Shown here piece after piece: positions 1-12,500 of a stretch of DNA of 64,000 nt. A model generated the notes under the pieces. That model was given only the letters and a program-made list of their open reading frames with translations, ran no database searches and was not told where the DNA came from. Position numbers and translations under genes: made by a program. The number at the start of each line of letters is the position of its first letter. The stretch's first letter is position 1. Origin of the DNA: Branchiostoma floridae (taxonomy: Eukaryota; Chordata; Leptocardii; Amphioxiformes; Branchiostomatidae); the NCBI RefSeq assembly GCF_000003815.2, contig NC_049997.1, positions 6,537,204 through 6,601,203 on the forward strand. Direction: 5' to 3'.

Positions 1-167
1 ACAATGGACCGACCACAGTTGAACGTCCAATCTGCAACTATTCAATGAAATGCAAGCTAAGGTTATTGACAACAGCCAAAATCTTAATATCCGACCTGAA
101 GTTCCAGAGGCAGGGTTGCTGTTCACTAATATACTATGCACACTTGACTTTGTCTTTTGTGTGATAG

Positions 168-741
168 AATCTATTCCTGCCGACATGGATGTATGCTTTG
201 AGAAAGTCATCGACGGCGCCAGCCACAACTGGGACAAATTGGCCCTACAGCTGGGGTTCAGCGAGAGCCAGATAGATGGGATTCATACTTCTAAGATAGA
301 CCAGGATCGCAGGTGCAGGGAGACGCTCCGCAGGTGGAGGAATAAGGAGGGAAGTAAAGCCACAGTACTGGTTCTGAAACAGGCACTCATTGACATTGAT
401 GAAAGGCTGACTGCAGAGAGCTTAGAAGGTATGTTTGTTGTCTTCAATAAAAATGTAAATGTATTGTTTGACAAACAATATACTCCTTTGATATGATGTT
501 TTCTTGTATCATAAATTATGTTACAAGAATTTGAGAAGACCTTCAATGTTAAATTAGCTTAGAGTTATCATCGGATATGCATTTTATTGGAATCTTCTGA
601 ATGGGTTGATGTCCATTGTACATCTTCACATCCCACCCTGACTCAACATACATGTATATGTACTAACTTTGATTTGAAATATGTACTTACCATTCCTCTT
701 ATGTTGCAGAACTTTATGATGAACTGGACGAGGTTGCTTAG
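168..741 (+). CDS. Death-domain protein, last two exons (5' part outside window)
   Basis: Two exons, 168–428 and 710–741, joined in phase 1. The first follows an acceptor ending gtgtgatag and ends at GAAG|GTATG. It encodes a six-helix death-domain pattern: NWDKLALQLGFSESQID, then CRETLRRWRNKEG and a final helix VLVLKQALIDIDERL. The second exon adds only ELYDELDEVA and stops (TAG 739–741). Death domains mediate homotypic assembly of cytosolic signalling complexes (apoptosis, NF-kB, innate immunity). The domain sits at the very C-terminus, as in adaptor or receptor-type death-domain proteins, but the upstream architecture is outside the window, so the family member cannot be named. Domain call is confident; gene identity is unknown. 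Confidence 0.82.
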
Positions 742-1073
742 TTAGGATAGCAATATACTCAGCACTTGCATATAAATGCAACAGATGCCTTCAACCTCCA
801 TCATGTAAATGGGCGCCTTTGTTTGTACTATGCAGTCTTAAAACTCATTCTGGATTGTACCTCAAAATTTTAGGGCTATTCGGTAAATATATGAATTATA
901 TATGTAAAACCCTGAGCGATCTTTTGTCTAAAGGTGTTTCTTTCATGACCTGCATTGTATATAAATTGCATTGGATGTAAATATATATTGCAATGTACAG
1001 TTTTCCAATGTACAGTACGTTTTGTGTGTGTGATGTTGACAGAGATTTTATATTCCTTTGTACAATTTGGTAA

Positions 1074-1079
1074 AATAAA
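1074..1079 (+). terminator. Poly(A) signal AATAAA of the death-domain gene
   Basis: AATAAA (repeated as AATAAATAAAT) lies about 330 nt after the stop at 741 in AT-rich sequence. It is the first such hexamer I see downstream of the last coding exon, so 742 to about 1100 is read as 3' UTR. Confidence 0.6.
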
Positions 1080-1189
1080 TAAATAAGTTATGTTACACAC
1101 CCTGATCCCATCATACCTTGATTTGATAGATTGTTTCACAATACATTCGGTCAAACCCGGTCAAGGTATTTACAAATGTTTTAAACACA

Positions 1190-1790
1190 TAATACAAGTA
1201 TATTGTAGCACACATGACACAACGTAATGACATAGTATATATTATTATAAGATATCCTTTATCGATGAAATGTACAGACAACAAAGTACATCTCCTTGAA
1301 AGCCATTTAACTAGTACTTACTGAAATAAGACTGGAAACCCAAATCACACATTGTTACACACAACATTGACAAAAAACTTCAAACAAACCAGGTTAACCA
1401 TAGTAGTATGTCACCACATGCCCATGTGTAAGCATTTCAGGAGGTTACAAATTCATTATGTTTTGAAACAGAGTTTCAAAACTCACAATACAAGTGCATG
1501 TATACTGTAACACACCATTATTTATAGCAACAGAGCATATGAATATTGCATTCTACTATATATAAAATGTACAGAAATTGTATGTACATTGCAGAGCTAC
1601 TTAACCAGTATATTCACTAAAAGTAAATTCAAAACTAAGTCGACAACACAACACACAAAACTAGGAAAATCTGGTTTTGTAACTGTCTGGGGATAAACAG
1701 TTAGTTGCCATTGACTTAAAATCTTAATAAATACAATTTCTATTGCTTTACACAGAGCAGTCGCCACATGCCCATGTGTAAGCACTGCAA
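1190..1790 (-). repeat. Tandem duplication of the 3' end/3' UTR of the PHD-finger gene
   Basis: About 1193–1430 and 1487–1785 are diverged direct repeats. Each contains a 'cacaatacaagt…gtaacacac' start, a 'tgtacag…cattt/cagagc' middle and ends with the block cgccacatgcccatgtgtaag (1412–1437 and 1758–1783, one mismatch). In the second copy this block encodes the last residues (TWACGDC) of the PHD gene; in the first copy the frame is lost after TWACGD. The interval 742–1747 otherwise contains no gene I can support. Confidence 0.6.
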
Positions 1791-2683
1791 CCCTTATCAG
1801 GAGGGCTGACTGACAGGCAGCTCACGTGGAAGATCCTCCGGCATACCTTGCACCTCTCCATCCTTCCCAGACGCCCAACGTGTTGGCAGTGGCAGACCAG
1901 TGAGATTTGGTGTGCCTTGGTTGGACCGACCCTCCATCTGCGGCTGGTCAGACGCGGAAACGGCGTGAGTTTCCCTTGTTTGAAGCACATCTCCAAATGG
2001 CTCCTCATCTTCATGTCGTCATACACAACCCTGCTCACGTCTTGCCCCTCTGCGATGTCCACTGCCCAGGCGATGGCGAACAGCCCACTATCGTTCTCAT
2101 CCCATTGGCGCTGTACCTCCGGTACCAAGACGGCCAGGACATTTGTTTCCTGGTCAACAAACGCGGCGTAGGACTGGCAAAGCTGGATCTGCAGAGACTT
2201 GCTCATGGCGACACCAAGGCTGTCAAACAGACACACTTGTCCGTCTGTGTAAGACGACAGCACCCAGTGCATGCTACCACTACCGCTGTGGTGGATCTGT
2301 AGCCCCTTCCCGGTCAGCTTGGCAAACCCCACGTCATAGAGTCCGATGGTGGGGTCTTCCAGCCCTTGGAGTGTAGGGTACTGGCGGTGGAGCAGGCGCT
2401 GCGCAGCTTGGATGTGGTTGTACGTCAGCATCTTGCCTACTGTCAGAACCATATTGTCCTCCAAATGTTGACTTTCGACACACTCTTTACTTGGCGCTGG
2501 TTCTCCATCTCCAAGATGCCCCCCTGTGATGTCTGTAGCTGTGAGAGTGGCCTGGGAGGCGGGGTGGATCACAATGTCTGGTAAGTCTCCTCTAGGAGCG
2601 CGAAGTTCCTCACTTCCATCCTTGGAGACATTCCTGATCGGTGGGACAAAATCTGGTTCTGTAGGAAGTTCAGACTCCTCCAT
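1748..2683 (-). CDS. PHD-finger protein with Ulp1/SENP-like fold, catalytic Cys replaced by Ser
   Basis: About 311 residues on one exon. I take Met at 2683 as start because a good acceptor (tatctcaatacag) lies just upstream; the frame stays open to a Met at 2833, so an upstream exon or earlier start is possible. The middle part resembles a C48-type cysteine protease: HW in SMHWVLSSYTDG, Asp in VCLFDSLG, and the Q…DCG box reads QWDENDSGLFAIAWA, with AGT (Ser) where Cys is expected. The C-terminus is a C4HC3 PHD finger (CHCQHVGR…CKVC…FHVSC…WACGDC) ending at TAA 1748–1750. Such PHD plus Ulp1-like single-exon genes occur in invertebrates, often linked to transposons. Likely a catalytically dead or nucleophile-switched peptidase-fold protein with a chromatin-reader type zinc finger. 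Function not assignable. Confidence 0.7.
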   Translation of the reverse strand: MEESELPTEPDFVPPIRNVSKDGSEELRAPRGDLPDIVIHPASQATLTATDITGGHLGDGEPAPSKECVESQHLEDNMVLTVGKMLTYNHIQAAQRLLHRQYPTLQGLEDPTIGLYDVGFAKLTGKGLQIHHSGSGSMHWVLSSYTDGQVCLFDSLGVAMSKSLQIQLCQSYAAFVDQETNVLAVLVPEVQRQWDENDSGLFAIAWAVDIAEGQDVSRVVYDDMKMRSHLEMCFKQGKLTPFPRLTSRRWRVGPTKAHQISLVCHCQHVGRLGRMERCKVCRRIFHVSCLSVSPPDKGCSAYTWACGDCSV

Positions 2684-2861
2684 CCTGTATTGAGATAGGA
2701 TACCAACAAAAACACATTGAAGATGTTTGAGTCTGTAGATACGTTTTAGAATTAAAAATCTTTTCAGCATGCAGTGCCTGGAAACGGATGGATTGGCTGC
2801 AAAAATCCCAATGCGGTCATTCACGGTCACCATTGCTTGTAACCGTGCATGCTGATGTCAA

Positions 2862-3216
2862 TGAGGCCAAACTACCTTAATTTTATGGATGACATCCACA
2901 CGCGCATTCATTCTCGACTGTTCTGAAAAAAAGATGTGGCCACTTGTCACCATAGCATCCCTGATAGAAACAGACTTGTATTCTTGCTAGATGATCAGGT
3001 CTTCAGGGTAAGGAGCACATGGCTAGGACATGGGGCCACAGTGCCCTCGGGCCCCTCTTTAAACATAAATGGCAAACCAACCCTAGGAAAGATTGGCTTG
3101 ATGTTTAGTCCTGTGGTTTGACAGCGTTTTTGTTTGCTGTATTTTGTTTTCACCAACGCGCATTATTTGGGGTCTCCAGAGGGTGTCATCCATAAAATTA
3201 AGTCAGTGTGGCCTTA
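2862..3216. mobile_element. Non-autonomous DNA element with ~35-bp terminal inverted repeats
   Basis: The left end (tgaggccaaact…aattttatggatgaca, 2862–2897) is matched by the reverse complement of the right end (3181–3216; shared core ttaattttatggatgaca). There is no coding capacity of its own. It lies immediately downstream of the stop of the large polycystin gene (3301), so it may be in that gene's 3' UTR. No clear target-site duplication was found. Confidence 0.65.
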
Positions 3217-3300
3217 GCAATGAACTTAAGATTTTGAAACACCGGAAAATTAAAGTTTCAGGACGCTTAGGATGAGCTGAGGCATAAGGTTCAAACATGG

Positions 3301-3577
3301 TTATCCCCATAGGCCTTCGGGAACATGGCGTGTCAGTCCAACGGGCCACCCGTCTCGACACAAGAAGACGGTCAAATCTCTCCCGGGACGCTGCAAGACA
3401 GTAGCGGGCAGAAAAGGTAAAAGTAAAGGAAGACAACAGGGAAGATCCACTCCATGCTTCTGACAGGAACTCTTACTCGCCTGCAGTTGAAAAGGGACTG
3501 TCTCTTCAGCCACAGCCTCTCAACCTTAATCTCAACCTCAATAAGGCTATCGTGGAGCCTGTCAACGGAGTTCTCCC
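3301..3577 (-). CDS. Polycystin-like gene, last two coding exons (cytosolic C-terminal tail)
   Basis: Exon 3477–3577 (acceptor gaatctgcacag, donor CGA|GTAAGA) encodes a charged amphipathic helix, [20 protein letters not shown], matching the short coiled-coil tail of polycystins. Exon 3301–3390 (acceptor cgctactgtcttgcag after a pyrimidine tract) adds about 29 residues ending PEGLWG and TAA at 3301–3303. Phases join cleanly. If the intron is retained, the frame stays open and stops after SVPGEI instead, giving an alternative C-terminus. Confidence 0.72.
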
Positions 3578-6500
3578 CTGTGCAGATTCAAGTACATCCA
3601 TCAATTTGGAGTTAAACACAACAAAGATAAACATTTGCTCTCTAAGCAGACGTTGATGGGAAGACTGTTACCTCCTTATCCTACTTGAACTTGAACTTTA
3701 TTGCACGACATTTGTACACGGTACAATGTAAGGCAACAGCGCCGTTTTCTCTCCGATGGTGTCAGTGGAAGAAAAAGTGAAGCCAATCTTCCCCACCAAC
3801 TTCTACTTGTAGACTAATGAAAATCAAACGGTCAGCAAAAAAGGATCTATGTGGTAGCGCTTGTCAGTGCTACTTACTAACGCAATTAAGATTTGTGGTG
3901 CGGCATTACCTGTTAGTTGCGCTTGATGAAGCCCGAACAAAGACGTAAATCGCTCCCATAACCCTTGGAGGAAGTACCGGTCCTCTTCAGACATGTCGTG
4001 GTTCCGCACATCGGGGAGTGCGCTGTTGATGATCGCCACAGCGATGTTCATCAGCACCAGGTAGACGAGGCACATGAATGTTAAAAAGAAGATTGGGCCG
4101 AGGAAGGGGTTTTCATCAAACAGCTCTCTATAATCAAACAGTCCAAGAGACATCTGGAACAATGTTGAGTAGGACAAGCTGATGGCCCTGAAAGGAGAAA
4201 TCGTTTCTTTGTCAAAACGTTTTATCATGTTGTTTGCATGTTTCTTTTCATGACCGGTAGATTTCCGTATTGCATAATACATCAGTTTTGTACAGTTACA
4301 GCTGGTACAAGCTGCGAAAGACCAGACTGATAGGTGGGACCGAGGATGGGGTTTTCTTCCAACAGCTCTTTGTAATCAAAGAATCCAAGAAATATATCTG
4401 GACTCAAGTGCGTAATACAAAGGTGCGGTGGGTTTCTGCCCAAGGTATTGCTCTCTTCGAACCCGGAACCTCCAGCTTAACTTTTTCCCATCAGAAAGGT
4501 CGTTTCCAACCAGACCAGGATCTTGCCCAGACTTTGAACCCAGAATCTTTAAATCCAAAATGAAGTCAAAGCCAAGCTGCCACCCTTGTCATTTCTGGTC
4601 ATTACAAATTACCAACCTGTAGGCCGTTACGGTGGTACCAAACATGAGAAAACCGCTCATGCCAAATCCTGAGAAGAAGAGGAAGAAGTAGAGGATGAAG
4701 GCAGAGAACTCCACCGCCATTCCCCGGAACACGGACATCAGCTTGGCGAGGAACGGGTCGAACCTCAACAGCCTCAGCATCTTCATGATGTTGAGAAAGA
4801 CGAGGAAAGACAAGAACCATCCATACATCAGGTTTATGTCCACAAGCGATTTGATGTATTGGAGTTGATCTGGACAAAATCAAAAGAACAGTGCATTATT
4901 AGAACTGTATCACACAAAAATATATCACTGATGATTTAACAAAATTCAACAACATTAGCGTAGGATGGGCTAAGTAGAATGTGAAGTGGATACTATTAGG
5001 TAATCTCCAAGCAGATCCTGCGGTAGCATAAGATATGACTCCCTTTGGCCAGCTGTACTCCTTCGCCAGCTTTGATACTATCTTATGCCACTGGTAAATC
5101 TGCCTGGAGATTAGTGGCACACCTTTCCCTTGATGCACAGCCGCCAGAGCCATGGAACTGTAGCCTCTATTAGATCCGTACAAGGCAATGACTGTAAAGG
5201 CCAAGATGAAGTTGACGATTTCGACAACATTCCATGGCTCCTTCAGGTAGGCCCAGCCAGCTGCGCGCGCAGTTTTCGCCTCTTTCCACAGCGAGTAGAG
5301 GAGAATGGTGACGTAAATGATTTCCAGCAAGACGTAGATGTATCCGATTGTACCAGGCTGCTGACGAAGTCGGAAGGTGTGCAGGTGACGATGGGAAAAC
5401 ACTCCAGATACCTCGCTGAATTCAAACATCACCGTCAGCGATGTGAACAGATCCAGGTTTCCGTTGTAGAGCAGCACTTCCAAAATGACGGCCCTAGTCT
5501 GCCCGTCGATCCAGCCGTTGGAATTTAGCTCTGCTAGGATGCTGCGCATCTCGTCTGCTGATTTTCCTAGCTGCAGACTGAAGCCGTCTCCCCAGTAGTG
5601 CGATTTCAAACCAAAGACTGGTTTGATGGCGTAACCGCTGAGGCGGTGGCTCCATCCAGGGGCTTCTGATGCTACCTCCGACATATTTGTGACCCTTTTC
5701 CATCCCCTCTCAAACGCTCCGGTCTCCTTCGTCTTTTCATCATACGCTACTGAACATTTATCAGAAAAGTTCCGCATTGCTGCAGGAACCGTGCACAGCC
5801 CTGGGATGACAGTAGAAAGTAAAAAAAAAACGTAAATATAATTCATGTATCTTCCTGTTAATTCCTCTATTTTCGCATTAGTATTTTTAGAATATTTTAA
5901 GATAAAAAGTAAGTAAATATTCGGTAACGATGTCTTCCGTGAAGTGTTTAACCCACCTTGCTTTACTCGGGATTGGATCAGGCTAGGTGGGGAGACCAGG
6001 ACTGACTGCATGTCAGCTGTGAAGCCCTGCTCCCACCAGCGGGGCTTGTCGTCATTGTAGGAAGTCTCCGGGTAGAAGCTCTGCAGAGCGACTTCCTCCA
6101 GCCAAGCCCAGAAGGTAAGAGGGTCTGTCACCTTAGGTAGAATAAAGAGAGAAGAAAATATGAGATGCAGTGATTAACAATAGTACTACGATGTTATATA
6201 GAAATACATAACATTTAGATTCTTTTCCATTAGTCTAGTTTAAAATTCTGTACAGTTTAGTCTTTTTTTTCTGACCATAACGTCACCCTCTACAACTTCA
6301 CAACTTCTCTCGTAAGAATACCGTGGTCTGCTTACAGCGTCAGTATGGGACACAAAGCTATTAGCTGCACTCTGTGTCTGATGGAAGGCCGGAGTCGTGT
6401 TTTGGTGTGCGTTTGTGATCGTTATGATGAGCAGGAGGAACGCAGAAAACCGCACGATGACCCAAAGGACGTCTCCGATTTTCCTGTCTCTGTCTCGCTT

Positions 6501-9500
6501 CCGTCGCGCTTCCTTAACGTTCGCAAGGGACATCTGAGAAAGCCTTTCCATTTTCTTCTTGATGCGAAATCGACCACCTTTGTAAAAAGATATAATAGAA
6601 TTTTTAGCCGAAGACTATATATTAAGTGAAACATGACACGTATTGGGTCAATCGGTCGCCTTTTGCTGACGATGCTTCTACTGACAAAAAACAACAGATA
6701 AAAGCAACAGATGTTGTTTGAAACGTCTGACCGTTTCCAAAATCATATCCATTTGCTTTGGGCGTATCTTATTACCTGGATGTCTAACCTTCATGGACGA
6801 TGCGTTAATTGTAACCTGGACGATGGACCTTACACATGGTCTTGTGACAAATTCAAATCCAACAAATTATGATCGTACCGGATGGATGTCACTGTTACAT
6901 CATATTATCATCACAGTATACTAGTATCACTTACCATCAAAACCTTCTCGCTTTTGTGACGTCACAGTGCTGTCCCCTATGGAAACGGTGTCCCCCTCGT
7001 TTTCAAACATCTTCTTCGCGGTATGGCTTTTGAAAATGGATGAAAAGATGATTGCGAGAAGCACCACCTGTAACGTTAAAAGTTAAGATTTGAGCAATCT
7101 TGAATTATGAATATATCGGCGTCTTGTCAGGTTTGTAAAACCCTTTACGATGAATCATGTTAGTATATACAGATCCTTTCGGAGAGACCAAAAAATCAGA
7201 ATAAGATCTTGTTTTCTCTATAGTAGAACGTCAGATAAAATTAGCTCTAACGTGTGGAAGACCGGTGAAACTTAGTAGCGGGTTGAAATAACATTATAAT
7301 AAAAGTAAAGGCAAGAATACATTGCGCATTGGTGTTGACAACGAGGAAGTGACAAGACATAAATTGTTTGTCGAAATTACAATTATTTGATCGAAATAAA
7401 GACCGCAATGCTTTAAGGGATTCACAGACGAAGATGCAACATTCGCCAACCGTAGCCCATAGAATCACAATAAAGATGCTACGGTGTTGATGTGTTCAAA
7501 AATTTGTATTTTCCCAGAACCAGAACATCATATATATAGGCCGCATAGAATGGAATTTGTCATCACGAACTACAGTAGGGGAATCTTCGTTGGATAGTTT
7601 TAAAGAGCGGTTGCAGATAAATGTGCAAAAGCCAGGTGTGACGGTGCCACATAGTAATATAACCAGCTGCTGCCGTGCCGTGTACCTGCGAAGCTGGTGT
7701 GTTACGCCGAAGGGCGGTTATACCGGCTACATAGATACAGATGCAGATACGGTTTGAGGCATTCTGTTTTCTAAATCATCAGAGTAAACTAAGTTTTGTC
7801 GTCACCTTTGCTGGTTGCAGGAGGATCATGTCCGCCAGGAAGGATATGAAGAACGAAGACAGCCACCACTCGGACTTTTCCTTGCCCCACTCCAGACTGT
7901 ACAACACGATGAAGATAGCTGACCCCACAACAGACAGCACCACCAGCACCCAGGCCACGTACTTACACCAGTGCGGCAGGCCCTTGGCTGGTTTCTGCTG
8001 CGCGGGTGCCTCAGCTGGGTCGCCCGTCTCCACGTCTCTGACCCGCCGGTCGCCCTTGTTGCTGGGTCGGCTGAACTGGAACAGCAGGACTATGACTATG
8101 ATGGCGGGGAGGCAGATGATGCCAGTCATGAATCCCGTGTAGACTGTGTTCAGGGTGAAAGAGAACGGGCCAAAGCTGACGGCCTGCACAATCTGGGTCT
8201 CCGCTTCATCGTTCAGCCACATGGCGCTGGACACCATGGACAAGGTGAGGAAACTCAGGCAGCAGCCGATCCTCTCGCTCCGGGTAAACGTACTTTCTGC
8301 AGAAGAATTGGACATGTGAACCGAATATATCTATTTCTGAAACGGTAAATATTTTGGTATGATGGTAGGGGTAGAGAATGGGGTACGGAGTTTCTCGAAC
8401 AGACTTCGTAGCCCCTGCTTCGCCTCTTGAGTCAGTTACTATTTGCCTAAGCGTGATGTCTCTGACTTTTGGAGAAGAGATGCTGCTGACATGATCGTAG
8501 TTCGGTCCCAAAAGTGGTCAATGGCCTTGCACTGAGTAAACTCAGTGAAAAAAATACAAGTCTGGCAAATCTTACCTTCAGGCATAACAGCGACGGACAA
8601 GAAGAGGTGTTCCTCTGCCATATTACTCCGCAGACTTGCCGGGAACAGGAACCCGAAGGATCGCAGGTCCTGCTCAGTGGCAACAGGAAAGGTCTTCGCG
8701 ATTTGGCCATCTCCACGGTCGGCCGCCAGCCACTCGCCACAGAAGAAATAGGACCTGAAGTTCCAAAATTACAAGACAATCCCTTTGTTAGCTTGAAGGT
8801 TCAGAGATCGGTGGTATACCTTACATTTTGATAATTACCGGTGATAATTATTAATTGATGTGTAAACCGGATTGTATATCCATATCGGACAACCGTAAGA
8901 TAGTCTCTCTTCAAGATATCACAAGAGCCCTGTTCAAAATCTGATTAATCTTCATTACAACAATATTGACAATGCGTCTTTTATTTTGTATCTTCATCTT
9001 TCAGCCACGGCAATGTCAGAACTCACATTTTATGGGTGGTGAGATCCTGCACTGCTGCTCTGTCCACGTGCCACGATGCACGGCTCCCCTCCCCACTGTT
9101 GTCGTGCATGAGCTGCAGCAGCTCCACGTTGCCCAGCTGTTCTGCTGTGCTGAAGGTCAGCGTCACCTGGCTGCCTGGGGTAAAAACCTAAACAGCAGCA
9201 AAAATAGAACCTGTTAGTACCTGCCGTTGAACGTAAGAACGTGTTCAGGGCGCGGTCACATAGGTCGTGCGATCATTGTAGGATTTTCAAGCAGGCCGTG
9301 ACAGAACCAACCACCGACATGGTTCCAAAATAGCATTTTGTGTACCAAAACAAATTCACGTGTCTTAGTGGTAAATGTGGAGATGTTGACACATTGGCGT
9401 ACCAAATCCGTCGGTGTCTTTGCCTCCATTAGCCGTGAGGCTCGGTGGGCGTCACTCCACCGTCATGGGGCAGGGGCATCGAGTATCGAACTCGGGACCT

Positions 9501-12500
9501 ACTGGTTCCGATTCCAACGCTCTAGCCGTTGCGCCACACAGACCCCTGAGCTTGGCAGGAGATGTACATTTTTTATACTCCAAAGTGGCCGAAGTTAGCT
9601 ATCGTACGACAATCGCACGACCTATGTGACGCAAATAATTTGATGCCCACCTTCTCTGTGATGTTGACCACTCTCACACCGGAGGTTGCTACATCTCCGC
9701 ACAGATTAAAGGCAACGTTGGACTCGGTCCCAGCGTGCTTAGCGGTGCCTGTCCAAAGATGGAGACGGTACCGAAAATCGCTCTGCAGGTCGTCCAGTTT
9801 GATTGAAGGGTTTTTCTGTAGTGATACGTTTAGAAACTGAACATTTAGAATGTATACCTAAGTTAATCTGTGTATGTCCCAGTTATGTATGTGTCCAGAC
9901 CGTGGTCTGTGTGTGATTTTTACACTGGTAAAATAAATAAACGAAATGAAATAACTACATGCATAAATATCTAATAGACGACACCATGGTAACATTGTCA
10001 ACAATGCCTGCGTACCTTCTTTTTTCTTCTTAGGTCAAAGATCTTTGTTATGACCAACGTGAGCAAAAAGAGGCAGAACACCACGAAGATGGTTGTCAAA
10101 ACTGCGCCGTTGTCACGTAGGTCACTAAGCATTAATGCCCCGAAGTTGACCGTGTCCGGCGGTGTGGCGAAGTCACTTCCAAAGGCCGTCAGATGGTTGC
10201 AGTGACAGATGGTGCTGGCAATGGTGGATTTATCATCGATCTAAAGGTTAGGCAGAAATTTTGCATCTTCAGAATGATGGGTCATATACAGCCACATACG
10301 TCACAGGTAATCAACTTTATGTCGGATAAGACATCCAAAACCATCATAATAATTCAGCCCTCACAACACCAGTTTGCTAAGGAAATGTTGACAAACAGCT
10401 ACATACCGGATATACGTGTATAACGATATCCATACCGGATATAGGTATATACCGAATATAACGACCGTCTGTACCCACCGTGCAGCCGTCTGGTTTCCAG
10501 GCTCTCTGGGTCTCGCTCCAGAAAACGCAGCTCAGACGGGCCCACTGGATCTCGTAGGCGTACAAGTCCTTGGTGTGTACATTCCTTTCTTCGGGTCTGT
10601 CACTGATGTCGCATTTGGTCGCCGGTCCTGAAAAGAATACAAAATGTATATCACCCAAATCTACTGTCAAAATATTTGTGAATTACTGTTTTGAAAATTC
10701 ACAAGCGACGAAATATTCTCGTGAAGAGACTTTGTTAAACATTGAGGACTAAATTGAAATCTAATGTGTTTGATTTTAATATCGTTTTTCTAGCCTGACT
10801 AAAATCGCGCTCCTGGCGGCCAGCCTTACAGTTGCAACTAGACCTAGGAGGGGGTCATTAACCCCAGCCAGCGAGAGATTGCGTAAACTTCTGGCTATCG
10901 TGTTCCAACGACCAATTGTCGAGAAGAACGCAAAAGTGTCATCACTAAAAAGGCATTAATTAACCTTCAGACTGTGAAACAGTTGTAGTAAACTGTATTA
11001 TAGACTAGAGTTGCTTCACGTCTTAAGAATGATGTCAAAACAGAAAAGCTCACCAAGAACTTGGACTTTGACGTGATAATCCACCGGATCTGCCTTTCCT
11101 TTGATGAACAGTTTGGCCTCTGTCCTGTCCGTGTCGTCACCACTTAGAGTTTCCATCAAGGAACACTCCTCGGGTAGAACGTACGTCTCCATGGACACGT
11201 CGTAGTTTTGATCATCAGGGCGGCCGCCGTACCTACCTGACACGCCGTACACCACGCTTGTGTTCAGCGGGGTGATTCTGACCAGCCATCCTTCTGCGGT
11301 GTTGTTGAGGTTTAGTAAATGGTAGCTTGAAGTTTCGTTTCCAGAGACAGGGAAGGTGATGTTTTTTGCCGTTGGCTTGTTTCCGGACTTGCCTGGAATT
11401 GTTATTTTGAAGTCTTCAGTGAGGTTGCTGAAGACCAACGGTTTGTAGTTTTTCCGGCGAAGCGTAAGCTCTATGACGGAGGAGCGTGCCTGGTAGTACC
11501 CGCGACCTCTGGGGAATGGGTTCTGTTGGTACTCTATGAACTGAAAGATAAAGAAAACAATTGTTTAGCTAAGAATAATGGTGGTTCTGTAGCGAAAAGC
11601 CAAAGTGGGAGAGTAGAAAGATTATTGAATGAATGAACTTTATTGTACGACATTTCTGCATGGTGTAATGTGATGCAACAATGATGAATCAATCTATATT
11701 ATGATACTCGTCTCGTCTTAGGTCTATCACTAACGGGAATATGGGCGTAAATTGCGTATTGACATACGGTGATATACAAATCAAACGTTTCAGTCTGTTG
11801 CAATACGTTATCTCTTTTTTAGAGCGTTACATAATGTATTGGCCTAAATACGTAGATATGGAGTCGGGACATGACAAAAGTAGATTGAAAATACATGTGT
11901 TTGCCTTTGGCAAGGGTGTACTAGATTTACATATCTTCTTCTTCCTTACTGCCTAGCCACTTTGCAGAGATTAACGGCATGTGATCATATTCATTAATTT
12001 TTGTCTATCTACAGTACAGGTGGGACATGTTATTAGAAAATTATTCATCTTCAACATCTTGACATGGAGGATGAATGCGTACCATCACAGTGACGTTGTG
12101 AGGCGGGTGTTCCGGGAAAAGTGCCGTTTGGGATGGCAACTGGAATGCCCCAACCTCCGTCTGCATCACCTGATTCCCAGACTTGGAGCCGAAAATCTTC
12201 TGTGCTCGCATCGTAACGCCGGCCCTGCTGATGGTCACCGGCGCGTCTCCAGGCCGCATGGGGTCGGTGATGGCGTTGAACAGACTATCCAGGACCTGGC
12301 GGCTTTTCTGGACAACGACTTGTCTCTAAAATTGATAGAAATGTCAAGTCATAGTCATTAGCCATTGATACCTGAAATAGTGTATTTGCACTTCGTTCCC
12401 GGAGGCTAACTGTAAGTATAAAGTAGAAACATAAGGGGCATACATGTGACAACGGACAGCGACAAACATTTTGTAAAGAGACTAATCAAATATTAATGTT

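Noticed and set aside
3203-3513. Two alternative-frame open frames across the last exons
   Set aside because: Splice-phase reading from the upstream S6 exon selects the frame ending PEGLWG; the others have no continuity.
5130-5528. 132-codon plus-strand frame
   Set aside because: Lies opposite the strongly conserved TOP-domain exon; antisense shadow.
7557-8142. Plus-strand frames near 7557–8142
   Set aside because: Opposite the TM2–TM5 exon or in its flanking intron; no recognisable protein.
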